Shown here: in pieces, positions 1 to 8,240 of the stretch
Position numbering within the stretch: the first letter of the stretch is position 1
How the letters are laid out: every line of letters begins with the position of its first letter
NCBI RefSeq assembly: GCF_030814715.1
Contig: NZ_JAUSVO010000003.1
Location: 620,001 to 684,000 of the forward strand
Reading direction: 5' to 3'
Source: Kaistia dalseonensis
GTDB taxonomy: Bacteria > Pseudomonadota > Alphaproteobacteria > Rhizobiales > Kaistiaceae
DNA: 64,000 bases
Notes under the pieces: model-generated
Told to the model about the DNA's origin: nothing
What the model saw: only the letters and a program-made list of their open reading frames with translations
The model's database searches: none
Translations under genes and position numbers: made by a program

Positions 1-1200
1 GAGCCCAAGGGCGACCAGCATCATGGCGCCGGCCAGCAGGAAGGTCAGCCGCGTCCCTGAGGCGATGGCCGGAGCGGTCGCGCGAGCGAACTCTTCCGTC
101 CCCACGCCGAAGGCGAAGACCGCGCCCATGGCCGAGGCGCCGGCGATGAGACCGATATTGCGTGACAGGCTGAGCAATCCAGAGACCGTGCCGCGTCGCT
201 CCCTGGAGATGTCGGCCAGCGCGGCCGTGTTATTGGCCGCCTGGAAGAGCTGATATCCGGGCGTCAGCACGATGATGGAAAGCACATAGCCGTAGACACC
301 GGCCCCGTTTGGCAGCAGCGCCAGCAGAAACGCTCCCGCTGCGAGGAGGACGAGGCCGATGGCCAGCATGCGGTCCGTGCCCCACGCATCGACCAGTCGC
401 CCGGACGGAATGCCGCTCAAGATCGAGATGACGGGGCCGACCGCCATGACGAAACCGACCTGCGTCGCCGTCAGGCCCAGGCCAATGCCGAGATAGAAGG
501 GACCGACCACCAGCGTCGTCATCATCACGGCGGCGACCATGACATTCACGAGCAGATTGGGCACCAGTTGCCGATTCATGACCTGCCAGAGGCCAGCGGA
601 AGGCGCCCTTTCCTTTGACGCGGCGGCCGGGAGCATGAAGATGGCCAGGATCAGGGCCATGACCGCCAGCGGTACCTGGACCCAGAAGATGCCGCGCCAT
701 CCCGCCACCGGGATCAGCAGGCCGCCCAGCGAGGGGCCAAGCGCTGTTCCCAGCGCCGATACAGTGCCCAGCAGCCCCATGGCTCGCCCGACACGCGCCT
801 CGTTCGCGGTGTGGCGCATCAGCGCCATGGCGAGCGTCATCAGGAATCCGGCACCAATACCCTGAAGCGCCCGCGCGGCGATCAGCAGGGGGAGGCTCGA
901 AGCGATGGCGCAGAGCAGCGAGGCGGCAGCGAACACGGCCAGACCGGCGACCAGCATGGGCCTCAACCCGTAGGCATCTCCCAGTCGACCAGCGATCACG
1001 ACCGAGACTGTAAGCGCCGCGAGATAGGCGACGACCACCGCCTGGACCTGCGAAAACGGCGTGGAGAAGGCTTCCGCGAGCGTTGGCAGCGCGATGTTGG
1101 CAATGCTGGTGCCGAGTGAGGCCAGCAGCATCGAGAGCGCCAGTGTGATCGTGATTCCCGTTTGGGCCTTGTTGGATCCATATGATTTTGCCTGTTCCAT
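1..1200 (-). CDS. MFS drug-efflux transporter, DHA2-like (C-terminus cut by window edge)
   Basis: The minus frame is open from an ATG at 1200 to the window edge, giving 400 residues without a stop. The N-terminal segment has the DHA2-type motif TSIANIALPTLAEAF in the first membrane helix, followed by AGRLGDAYG (the loop 2-3 motif) and ALGPSLGGLL (the helix 5 motif). Many further hydrophobic helices follow. The family exports drugs or metabolites using the proton gradient in the inner membrane. A purine-rich AGAGGA lies just upstream of the ATG. The gene is divergent from a MerR regulator, and its putative promoter carries the MerR-type operator at 1246-1263, so control by that regulator is likely. 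Substrate unknown. Confidence 0.88.
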   Translation of the reverse strand, partial: MEQAKSYGSNKAQTGITITLALSMLLASLGTSIANIALPTLAEAFSTPFSQVQAVVVAYLAALTVSVVIAGRLGDAYGLRPMLVAGLAVFAAASLLCAIASSLPLLIAARALQGIGAGFLMTLAMALMRHTANEARVGRAMGLLGTVSALGTALGPSLGGLLIPVAGWRGIFWVQVPLAVMALILAIFMLPAAASKERAPSAGLWQVMNRQLVPNLLVNVMVAAVMMTTLVVGPFYLGIGLGLTATQVGFVMAVGPVISILSGIPSGRLVDAWGTDRMLAIGLVLLAAGAFLLALLPNGAGVYGYVLSIIVLTPGYQLFQAANNTAALADISRERRGTVSGLLSLSRNIGLIAGASAMGAVFAFGVGTEEFARATAPAIASGTRLTFLLAGAMMLVALGL

Positions 1201-1245
1201 GACTTCGTCCTCTTGATTCAATGTCCACTGGAGAGCAGGCTGCCA

Positions 1246-1263
1246 CTTCAAGCCAACTTGAGG
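1246..1263. promoter_or_regulatory. SoxR-box-like MerR operator
   Basis: The 18 bases CTTCAAGCCAACTTGAGG match the well-known enterobacterial SoxR box (CCTCAAGTTAACTTGAGG) at 15 of 18 positions. On the minus strand the site is preceded by a good -35 hexamer, TTGACC. It fills the 19-base spacer before the expected -10 position, the layout of MerR-activated promoters, although the -10 itself is weak (CAGCCT). The promoter points at the MFS gene, and the site lies just upstream of the MerR start at 1270. Confidence 0.65.
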
Positions 1264-1269
1264 TCAAGC

Positions 1270-1713
1270 ATGAAATTTCTCGACATTGGAGAGGTTGCGG
1301 AAAAGAGCGGAATCAAGCCCTCGGCGCTTCGCTATTACGAGGAGGCGGGGCTGATCACCTCGGTCGCGCGTCACGGACTGCGCCGGCAGTTTCCTCCCGA
1401 GGTGCTGCTGCAGCTCAAGCTGATTGCGATGGGGAAGACGGCTGGATTCTCGCTCGAGGAGATCGCCGGGATGTTCTATCGAGATGGAATGCCCAACCTG
1501 TCGCGCGACAAAATCCACGCGAAAGCGGATGAGATCGACCTCAAGATCCGCGAATTGATGGCGCTGCGCGATACGCTCCGCCATGTCGCCGATTGCCCGG
1601 CACCCTCCCATATGGAGTGCCCGACGTTTCGGCGCCTCGTAGATGTCGCTGGCAAGCGCGTTGTGAAGCGCGCAAAGGAGCCAAAGCCGAAGAGTGGCAA
1701 CCGACCGGCATGA
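1270..1713 (+). CDS. MerR-family transcriptional regulator
   Basis: This 147-residue protein has an N-terminal winged helix of MerR type, with LDIGEVAEKSGIKPSALRYY and the wing motif GLRRQF. A dimerisation helix follows (DEIDLKIRELMALRDTLRHV). The ATG at 1270 is chosen because it begins directly at the DNA-binding domain; an upstream ATG at 1213 would add 19 residues over the operator. The recognition region (SALRYYEEAGLITS) closely resembles that of SoxR (SALHFYESKGLITS), which fits the SoxR-like box next to it. The C-terminal tail has only two cysteines, CPAPSHMEC, and lacks the four-cysteine iron-sulfur motif of SoxR, so sensing must differ. It probably activates the divergent MFS exporter. 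Confidence 0.88.
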   Translation: MKFLDIGEVAEKSGIKPSALRYYEEAGLITSVARHGLRRQFPPEVLLQLKLIAMGKTAGFSLEEIAGMFYRDGMPNLSRDKIHAKADEIDLKIRELMALRDTLRHVADCPAPSHMECPTFRRLVDVAGKRVVKRAKEPKPKSGNRPA

Positions 1714-2080
1714 CGAAGCACCCCCGCTTGGGGACACGGCTGATCTGCGCAGCAGCCATGCGGATCGTGAACAGGCACCGGGAAGCGGCCCGCCACAATT
1801 GGTCTTCATGGCAACGCGCTCCGGGAACGTCCGCGCGCCATGATGAAGTTGGTCGAGAGCGTGGCCGGCGCGTCCTATACCTAAGTTTATGCTGCTAACG
1901 CCATTCGATACTGCCGCTGCCCATGCGTAGGATATGGCGTCAGAGCGCTCCTCCGTAAGCTCAATCTCATCGGGCAACCCCATAGCCCACGACCAGGATC
2001 GGCAATCTGCAAGATCGATCCAGCTCTGGTCCATGGAAGCGTTGCCGTTTGACAGAGATGAAGCAGCGAGGAGATTGACG
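1714..2080. other. Intergenic region without recognised gene
   Basis: About 370 bases separate the MerR gene and the AraC start. No reading frame here resembles a known protein. An in-frame extension of the AraC gene back to 1934 exists but has no ribosome site. The stretch presumably holds the MerR terminator and the AraC promoter; neither is clear by eye. Confidence 0.5.
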
Positions 2081-3046
2081 ATGTTCAACGATGTCCAGGC
2101 GGTTACTCAGACCACGGCACAGACGTCCCAGATGTTCCACGACGATGATCTGGCGGGCGAGTTCGAGATCGATGCCGCATCCGATGCAGCGCTCCTGGAT
2201 ACGCTCTTCACGCTTGCCATCGTCACGGACAAGGCCAACCTCGTCGTCGTCATCCCGGGTGACGATCGCGCCGGCATGACGGGCGACCTCGCCTCCCCGC
2301 TCGATCGTGCCGTCGCGCTGCTTCCCGAGGCGATGCCGACCCATATCGCGCCGGCCACCAATCCGGATTTGCGCCGCTTCTTCAGCGCGCTGCGCCAGCA
2401 GAAGGTCCATGCGGGCTTCCTCGTCATCGACCTCCGCATCAAGCCCGACGCGACGCTGGAACAGCTTGCCGCCTCTCTGCTTCGCGCCAAACAGGCCGAG
2501 CCGGCGTCGTCCGAACTCTATGCCAATGCGATCGGGGCGACCCTCGCGGCACGGATTGCGGAGGAATCGCCGCTGCGCGCCGAGGGCGCCCGTCGCCCCT
2601 GCGGAACGCTGTCGAAGTGGCGGCTGAAGCGCGCCATCGAGTATATCGACGCCCATCTCGGCGAGACGATCACGCTGGCCGAAATGGCGGAGGCGGCGCG
2701 GCTGACCCGCATGCATTTCGCGGCGCAGTTCCGTGCCAGCACGGGCCTGCCGCCGCATGCCTTCCTGCTCCGCCGGCGGATCGATCGCGCCAAGCAATTG
2801 CTGCTCGACGACCGGGAGACGATCGTCGGCGTCGCCTTGACCGTCGGCTTCCAGACGCAGGCCCATTTCACCACCGTCTTCAAGCGCTTCGTCGGCGACA
2901 CGCCCTATCAGTGGCGCCGCGCCCAAGCGGCAGGACGCACGCCCGCGCGTGCACAGCGTCGGGGCGTTGCCCAGCCGGGCCGGGTCCAGGCACCTGCCGG
3001 CCGTTGGCCGTCCCACGACGCCAGCCAGGGCGCGATGATCTCCTGA
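2081..3046 (+). CDS. AraC-family transcriptional regulator
   Basis: The protein has 321 residues. The last third before a charged tail holds an AraC double helix-turn-helix: LKRAIEYIDAHLGETITL, then LTRMHFAAQFRASTGLPPHA, and the second helix pair with VGFQTQAHFTTVFKRFVG followed by TPYQWRR. The N-terminal 200 residues match no sensor domain I recognise. The ATG at 2081 is preferred over 1934 because GAGGAG lies 7 bases upstream of it. A kinase-like gene follows 43 bases downstream on the same strand, probably in one transcript. The C-terminal tail is rich in Arg, Ala and Gln and looks disordered. Confidence 0.85.
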   Translation: MFNDVQAVTQTTAQTSQMFHDDDLAGEFEIDAASDAALLDTLFTLAIVTDKANLVVVIPGDDRAGMTGDLASPLDRAVALLPEAMPTHIAPATNPDLRRFFSALRQQKVHAGFLVIDLRIKPDATLEQLAASLLRAKQAEPASSELYANAIGATLAARIAEESPLRAEGARRPCGTLSKWRLKRAIEYIDAHLGETITLAEMAEAARLTRMHFAAQFRASTGLPPHAFLLRRRIDRAKQLLLDDRETIVGVALTVGFQTQAHFTTVFKRFVGDTPYQWRRAQAAGRTPARAQRRGVAQPGRVQAPAGRWPSHDASQGAMIS

Positions 3047-3089
3047 CCTCGATCTTCTCCCTGAATATCAACGCAGATGGTCGACCGAC

Positions 3090-3863
3090 ATGATCGAGTT
3101 TCTTGGGCCCCAGACACGCCGGGCCACCCTGCCTGATCTCGGCGCTCTCTTTCCCGGCGCGGATCGGTCGACGACCGAAAGCGGATGGTCGCCGTGCGGC
3201 CCGCTCGACGATCTGCAAGAGATGATCAACTGCCTCTCCAGCACGCTGGCGCTGATGCGCCTGCGCATCCGGCGCGCCCAGTCGACCGATCTGGAGCCGC
3301 TGATCGACGACGCCGAACAGGCCACTGCCCGCGCCGGCACGCTGGCCCGCGGACTGGCCCCCTTCCTCGGCAATTCCCTCGAAGCGCCCGAACCGGCCGA
3401 CGTCAACGAGATCGTCCTGACCGTCGGCCGTTCGCTCGACGAGGCCGGATTTGGCGGCGGCCTGCAATTCGCGCTGGCGCAGGCGCTGCCGCCGGTCCAT
3501 CGCGACACCGACGAGATCTCGGGCGCATTGCTGCAGGGCTTCCTGCTGTTCTCCGAAAACGCGGCGCATGCGAAAAGCGCGCCGATCCGTGTCGAGACGT
3601 GTCGCGCCATCCTGCGGGCTCCGCATGGCGAGCTCGCGCCCGGCGCCTATATCTGCGTCGGGATAGGTCAGGTCCTGCCGGCCGACCGGCGAGCGGGCGG
3701 GGATGGGCGCCCTGCCGAAGAGGCAAAAAAGGGTTGGCCGAAGCGGTCCGTCCGCCGACTGTCGCGCGCCATGGCCTGCCTGGAGGGGCATGTCGAGACG
3801 CGGACGAAGGATGAGGGACGGGCCATCGAGCTCTATTTTCCGATCCGCGCAAGCAGCGCCTGA
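3090..3863 (+). CDS. Histidine-kinase-like protein lacking the phospho-acceptor histidine
   Basis: The 257-residue protein resembles a truncated sensor kinase. Residues 39-94 look like a dimerisation helix pair (DDLQEMINCLSSTLALMRLR). Residues 139-161 look like the start of a HATPase domain, with ENAAHA in the place of the N-box, and the end (EGRAIELYFPI) matches the final strand of HATPase domains. No histidine is present at the usual H-box position and no clear G1 or G2 glycine boxes remain, so catalysis is doubtful. There is no sensor domain or membrane helix. It follows the AraC gene by 43 bases and may act as a partner or regulatory pseudokinase. The kinase relation is inferred from pattern only. 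Confidence 0.55.
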   Translation: MIEFLGPQTRRATLPDLGALFPGADRSTTESGWSPCGPLDDLQEMINCLSSTLALMRLRIRRAQSTDLEPLIDDAEQATARAGTLARGLAPFLGNSLEAPEPADVNEIVLTVGRSLDEAGFGGGLQFALAQALPPVHRDTDEISGALLQGFLLFSENAAHAKSAPIRVETCRAILRAPHGELAPGAYICVGIGQVLPADRRAGGDGRPAEEAKKGWPKRSVRRLSRAMACLEGHVETRTKDEGRAIELYFPIRASSA

Positions 3864-4090
3864 GAACCCGCGTCAGCGAGCGAGCACCTCAGGCGACCTG
3901 CCGAGGGCACGATATCGGCTTGAGAGACGTGTCGTACGGCACCCCAAGTCATTCGCACCACATGTTCTCGACCGGCACGACAAAGCCGCGCCATTTGATT
4001 CAGAACAAAGCGCTTCAATTGTCGGCAATATAAACAATGTGAACATACTTCTGTATAGGGCGTTCATATCTCAGCCCTACAGCAGTATAC

Positions 4091-4113
4091 GCCGATCCAA
4101 TATGTAGATCGGC
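4091..4113. promoter_or_regulatory. Inverted repeat upstream of the small secreted protein
   Basis: GCCGATC at 4091-4097 and GATCGGC at 4107-4113 form a perfect 7-base inverted repeat with a 9-base AT-rich spacer. It lies in the 325-base AT-rich intergenic stretch 3864-4188, about 75 bases before the next ATG. It could be an operator or a leader hairpin. A possible promoter (TTGTCG, 17 bases, AACATA) lies further upstream. No gene was recognised in the stretch. Confidence 0.4.
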
Positions 4114-4188
4114 CCGTAATCCGCATCATATGACCGTCCAGTCCCGTGCAATTGAGCGAATGCACCGTTGAAGCTATTGGAGGCAAAG

Positions 4189-4467
4189 ATGAGACAGGTC
4201 ATTCTCATGTCGGCGGCAGCCGTTCTCGCCGGTATAGTCGCGGCGGTCGCCGCCCAGCAGCCCGAAGATGCTTCGAAGGACGTTCTTGGCGTCCGGGGAA
4301 CGGAGCCCCCGCGGGCCGGTGAGGTATTCCGGACCGAGGATGGCGCGATCCTCTATGGCGTGCTGCCGAACCAGCGCGTCTTCGTCAACTATGATGGCGA
4401 CCAACGTGTCGGCGCGCTGGCAACGCATGCCGTGGCGCGGGCGCGCACGAACGTCGATATCGACTGA
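4189..4467 (+). CDS. Small exported protein of unknown function
   Basis: The 92-residue product starts with a signal peptide (MRQVILMSAAAVLAG, then hydrophobic to AVAAQQ), with likely cleavage near AVAA-QQ. The mature part is about 70 residues and has a compact beta-rich look (GEVFRTEDGAILYGVLPNQ, RVFVNYDGDQRVG). The ATG at 4189 is chosen because GGAGG lies 5 bases upstream; a TTG at 4168 would add seven residues before the signal peptide. I do not recognise the family. It stands alone between a kinase-like gene and a convergent DUF1275 gene. Confidence 0.6.
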   Translation: MRQVILMSAAAVLAGIVAAVAAQQPEDASKDVLGVRGTEPPRAGEVFRTEDGAILYGVLPNQRVFVNYDGDQRVGALATHAVARARTNVDID

Positions 4468-4671
4468 GGCTTACCTCGTCGGCTATGGCCATCACGGCCG
4501 TGCTCGTGGGCAGCGGCTTCAATGCGACGCTGGCAGTGCGTGGCCCGCAAGAAGATCACGCTGCCGAACCACCGCAGCCGGAGACGAATGGGCATGGGTC
4601 CCAACCGACCGGCAGATGGCAGGCGGATCGATCGAGATCCATTCGGCCGCGATCCATGACATGCGCAGCTG

Positions 4672-5340
4672 CTATTGCGGCCGCGGCGGCGTTAGCCAGG
4701 CGGCAACCGCTGCGGCAGCGATGAGCAGCAACAGGGCCAGACCAAGGGTTTGAGTCAGATGCAGGCGCGCGAGCAGGAAGCCGCCGGACGTCGCCCCGAT
4801 CACGAACGCAGCCCATGACGCGGCGAGGATCGCCGGTTCGGCCAGATTGCCCTTGCCGCTCACCAGATGCGCGATCGACTGGCCGAGCGAGAACAGCGCG
4901 CCGGTGACGAACGTCTTGCCCGCATCCGCACCGCTGATCGTTCGATGCAGCACGTTCTGCATGCCCATCGCCACGACGATCAGCAACAGGCTGTAGGGTC
5001 CGTCGTCGAAGAGGCTGAGGATGAGGCCGACGCCGACGAGGGCGGCCTCGGCCGCCAGGATCGGCGCGGGCCCGCTCATCGCATATCTCTCACTCGCGAG
5101 TGTTCCGAGCGTGGCGCCTGCGACAAAGCTGGCGATGACAGCGCAGCAGACCACGACGGCGGGCCAATCGGCCGTGGCGATCAGTGTGCCGAGGCGGGTC
5201 GTGTTGCCGCTCATGAAGGACAGGTAGAGGCCGGAGAGATGCATGAAGCCGACCGCATCGACATAGCCGGCGACGGCCGTGATGGCGCTCACCATGGCAA
5301 AGGACAGGAACCTCGGTGCGACCATGGTTCTGGCTGGCAT
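4672..5340 (-). CDS. DUF1275 (YoaK-type) inner-membrane protein
   Basis: The 222-residue protein has about six hydrophobic helices. Family motifs are visible early: AITAVAGYVDAVGFMHLSGL and SFMSGNTTRLG match the conserved start of DUF1275 proteins. The frame is open further upstream to 5736, but that part is the antisense shadow of the formate dehydrogenase. The ATG at 5340 has GGGGAG 6 bases before it. The function of DUF1275 is not established. It lies 167 bases downstream of the formate dehydrogenase on the same strand and may be co-transcribed with it. Confidence 0.85.
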   Translation of the reverse strand: MPARTMVAPRFLSFAMVSAITAVAGYVDAVGFMHLSGLYLSFMSGNTTRLGTLIATADWPAVVVCCAVIASFVAGATLGTLASERYAMSGPAPILAAEAALVGVGLILSLFDDGPYSLLLIVVAMGMQNVLHRTISGADAGKTFVTGALFSLGQSIAHLVSGKGNLAEPAILAASWAAFVIGATSGGFLLARLHLTQTLGLALLLLIAAAAVAAWLTPPRPQ

Positions 5341-5507
5341 CAGAGACTCCCCGGTGGCTTGGCCGCTAGACCAGCCACATGACATCGATCGCCGGACCTT
5401 GCCAAGGTCGCGCTCCCGCCGCGCGTTGATCCTGGTCCGGCGTCGAGGTTGGCTCGGCCCGCGACACCGGGTCCTTGTCGGACGGGTCGCGGGCTCGGCG
5501 TCTCGGC

Positions 5508-6668
5508 TCAGGTGAGCTTGTAGGATTGCGAGCCGGTGCCCGCGAGCTTGCCGCCATCGACGATCAGATATTCCGGACGGATCGGACGGCCCTCGAAGAA
5601 GCATTCGAGGATCTCGAGCGTGCCGGCGGCATAGCGTGCCTGGGCCGATAGCGAGCTGCCGGACATATGCGGCGTCATGCCATTGAAGGGCATCGTCCGC
5701 CAGGGATGATCGGCCGGGGCCGGCTGCGGGAACCACACGTCGCCGGCATAGCCCGCGAGCTTGCCCGAGTTCAGCGCCCGCACTACCGCGTCGCGATCGC
5801 AGAGCTTGCCGCGCGCGGTATTGATCAGATAGGAGCCGCGCTTCACATGCTCGAACATGCGGTCGTCGAACATGTTCTCGGTCGAGGGATAGAGCGGCGT
5901 CTGCAGGTTGATCACGTCGCAGGCCGCGACGAGCGATTCCGGCGTCTCGTGGAAGGTCAGTCCGAGCTCACGCTCGACCTCGTCGGCAAGCCGGTGGCGC
6001 TGTGTGTAGTGCAGATGAACATCGAAGGGCTTCAGGCGCTTCAGCACGGCGAGGCCGATGCGGCCGGCCGCGATCGTGCCGAAATGCATGCCTTCGAGGT
6101 CATAGCTGCGGCTGACGCAATCGGCGATGTTCCAGCCGCCATTGGCCGCAATCTGATGCGCCGGCAGATAGTTGCGGACCAGCGACAGCACCATCATCAC
6201 GACGTGCTCGGCGACGCTGATGCTGTTGGAATAGGTCTCCTCGGCGACGGTGACGCCGTGGGCGGCGGCGGCCTGGAGATCGACATGGTCGGAGCCGATG
6301 CCGGCGGTCAGCGCCAGCTTGAGCTTCTTGGCCCTGGCGATCCGCTCCGCCGTCAGATAGGCGGGCCAGAAGGGCTGCGAGATCACGACATCCGCATCCG
6401 CCAGATGGCGATCGAACTCCGAATCGGCGCCGTCCTTGTCGCTGGTGACGATCAGCTCGTGGCCGAGCTTCTCCAGATAGGGGCGCAGGCCGAGCTCGCC
6501 CGAAACGCAGCCGACGAGTTCGCCCGGCTTGAAGCCGAGCGGCCCGACCGGGGTCGGGGTCGTCTGGCCGCCGGGATAGGCGGTGATCGCGGGGATCGTG
6601 TCCCGGGCATAGGCCGGCGGATAGCCGGTGACGGGATCGGGATAGAGGACGCAGAGAACCTTGGCCAT
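5508..6668 (-). CDS. fdh: Formate dehydrogenase, D-2-hydroxyacid-dehydrogenase type, probably NADP+-dependent
   Basis: The 386-residue enzyme oxidises formate to CO2 with a nicotinamide cofactor in the cytoplasm. It matches the single-subunit FDH family over its full length. Formate- and cofactor-site motifs are intact: SQPFWPAYLT, SNSISVAEH (Asn148), NTARGKL (Arg286) and GMTPHMSG (His334). In the cofactor loop the sequence is YTQRHRL, with Gln223 where the NAD+-dependent Pseudomonas enzyme has Asp221. From recall, the NADP+-dependent enzyme of Burkholderia stabilis also has Gln223, has the same length and ends in nearly the same residues (here LAGTGSQSYKLT). It therefore probably supplies NADPH. 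A DUF1275 gene follows on the same strand. Confidence 0.93.
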   Translation of the reverse strand: MAKVLCVLYPDPVTGYPPAYARDTIPAITAYPGGQTTPTPVGPLGFKPGELVGCVSGELGLRPYLEKLGHELIVTSDKDGADSEFDRHLADADVVISQPFWPAYLTAERIARAKKLKLALTAGIGSDHVDLQAAAAHGVTVAEETYSNSISVAEHVVMMVLSLVRNYLPAHQIAANGGWNIADCVSRSYDLEGMHFGTIAAGRIGLAVLKRLKPFDVHLHYTQRHRLADEVERELGLTFHETPESLVAACDVINLQTPLYPSTENMFDDRMFEHVKRGSYLINTARGKLCDRDAVVRALNSGKLAGYAGDVWFPQPAPADHPWRTMPFNGMTPHMSGSSLSAQARYAAGTLEILECFFEGRPIRPEYLIVDGGKLAGTGSQSYKLT

Positions 6669-6775
6669 GATGGGCTCCGGGAAAGCTCACCCTGGCGGGC
6701 ACGATGAGCCGTGGATCGGGATCGGATTGATGCCCGGGATGCCGCCGCATGCGGCCTCCTTTGGCGTCGAGGCTG

Positions 6776-6791
6776 CCCCCCGGGGGGGGGG
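6776..6791. repeat. C6-G10 homopolymer junction upstream of formate dehydrogenase
   Basis: A run of six C is followed directly by ten G, about 110 bases upstream of the formate dehydrogenase start. Such tracts are prone to slippage and can change promoter spacing. The surrounding intergenic stretch 6669-7121 (453 bases) holds no recognisable gene and must contain divergent promoters for formate dehydrogenase and the EmrA-like gene. Confidence 0.6.
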
Positions 6792-7121
6792 AAGGGCCAG
6801 CCTCGGAAAGGTCGACGCCCGTCGCAAAAATACGCGTCGGGTGACGAGATCGGATGCTCGCGCTCATTGGCGGTCATCCCGGGCACGTCGACACACTGAA
6901 CCAGCCGGAGCCCCTGTTCTTTCGACATCGCACCCGGACTTGCCAAATCGCGCGGTCGAAATGGCCCTCACGGCTCTTGTCCGATCCGTCTGGAACCTGC
7001 GGCGCGCATGTTGAACCCACGCCCGCCGTGCGCTCTCGCAAAACCGCATCTCTTCTCGAAAGATCGCCGCGCCCCATGAGGACATGGTCGCCAAAGTTCA
7101 AAACGGCCTTCTGGAACGGAC

Positions 7122-8228
7122 ATGAACGCCGTCATTCAACCTGCAGAGCTGAAACTGGACGCCACGCCCCCCGCGCCGAAACCGTTGATCGCGCGGCGTG
7201 CCATCCTGGCCGTGGCCGTCATCGCCGTCCTCGGGGTCGGCGCTTATCTCGGCTGGCAGTATTGGGCCGTCTGGCGTTTCGAGCAGGCGACGGATGACGC
7301 CTATGTTCAGGCCGACGTGGTGGCTATCGCGCCACAGGTGGCGGGATATCTCGCCAGCGTCGAGGTCGCCGACAACCAGCACGTCAAGGCCGGCGATGTG
7401 CTGGCGACCATCGACCAGCGCGACTATCAGGCCGCCGTCGACCAGGCCAGCGCCGATGTCGCCCAGGCCCAGGCCGCGATTGCCGGCGTCGGGGCCGAGC
7501 TCAACGAACAGCACGCGCTGATCAGCGAGGCTACCGCCACCATCAATGCCGACCAGGCGGCGGAACTCTATGCCGAGCAGAACAACAGGCGCTTCGGAAC
7601 GCTCGCCACCAACGGCTTCGGCACCGTCCAGGACGCGCAGCAGGCCACGTCGCAGATCAACGCGGCCAAGGCCACCGTCACAAAGGACCAGGCGGCGCTC
7701 GCGGCGGCTACGGCCCAGATCGACACGCTGAACGCGCAGCGCGCGGCCGCCGAGGCGACGTTGCAGCACAATCAGGCAGCCCTCGACAAGGCCAAGCTCA
7801 ATCTCGGCTACACGGTCCTGCGCGCGCCCGTCGACGGCGTGGTCGGCATGCGCCAGTTGAGGGTCGGGCTCTATGTCCAGCCCGGCCAGCAATTGCTGGC
7901 GCTTGTGCCGCTGGGCCAGACCTATATCGTCGCCAACTACAAGGAGACCCAACTCGCCGACGTCTATCCTGGACAGCCCGTCCGGATCGACGTCGACACC
8001 TTCGCGGGCACACCGGTTCGCGGCAAGGTCCAGAGCATCGCGCCCGCCAGCGGCCAGGAATTCGCCCTGCTTCCGCCCGACAACGCCACGGGCAATTTCA
8101 CCAAGATCGTCCAGCGCATCCCGGTGAAGATCGCGATCGACCGAACCGACCCGCTCGCCGGACGATTGCTGCCCGGCATGTCGGTCACAACGACGATCGA
8201 GGTCGGCCCGACGTCGCAATCGAAATAG
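7122..8228 (+). CDS. emrA: Membrane-fusion protein of an MFS tripartite exporter (EmrA-like)
   Basis: The 368-residue HlyD-family protein has one N-terminal membrane helix (about residues 25-45). The periplasmic part starts with the typical TDDAYVQADVVAIAPQVAGY. A long alpha-helical hairpin rich in Ala and Gln follows (about 100-225), then the second lipoyl half with LRAPVDGVVGMRQLRVGLYV and a beta-barrel domain. It joins the inner-membrane transporter to an outer-membrane channel. The EmrB-like gene starts 12 bases downstream, so the two form an operon. No outer-membrane gene is adjacent; the channel encoded at 13246-14769 may serve it. Confidence 0.9.
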   Translation: MNAVIQPAELKLDATPPAPKPLIARRAILAVAVIAVLGVGAYLGWQYWAVWRFEQATDDAYVQADVVAIAPQVAGYLASVEVADNQHVKAGDVLATIDQRDYQAAVDQASADVAQAQAAIAGVGAELNEQHALISEATATINADQAAELYAEQNNRRFGTLATNGFGTVQDAQQATSQINAAKATVTKDQAALAAATAQIDTLNAQRAAAEATLQHNQAALDKAKLNLGYTVLRAPVDGVVGMRQLRVGLYVQPGQQLLALVPLGQTYIVANYKETQLADVYPGQPVRIDVDTFAGTPVRGKVQSIAPASGQEFALLPPDNATGNFTKIVQRIPVKIAIDRTDPLAGRLLPGMSVTTTIEVGPTSQSK

Positions 8229-8240
8229 CGGACCGCAATC

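Noticed and set aside
230-1267. 345-residue minus-strand open frame
   Set aside because: Wrong frame of the MFS gene; the frame from 1200 gives proper membrane helices and motifs.
1213-1269. Longer MerR product starting at 1213
   Set aside because: The extension would translate the operator and lacks homology; the domain starts at the ATG at 1270.
5341-5736. N-terminal extension of the DUF1275 gene
   Set aside because: The added residues are low-complexity and overlap the formate dehydrogenase; the ribosome site fits the ATG at 5340.
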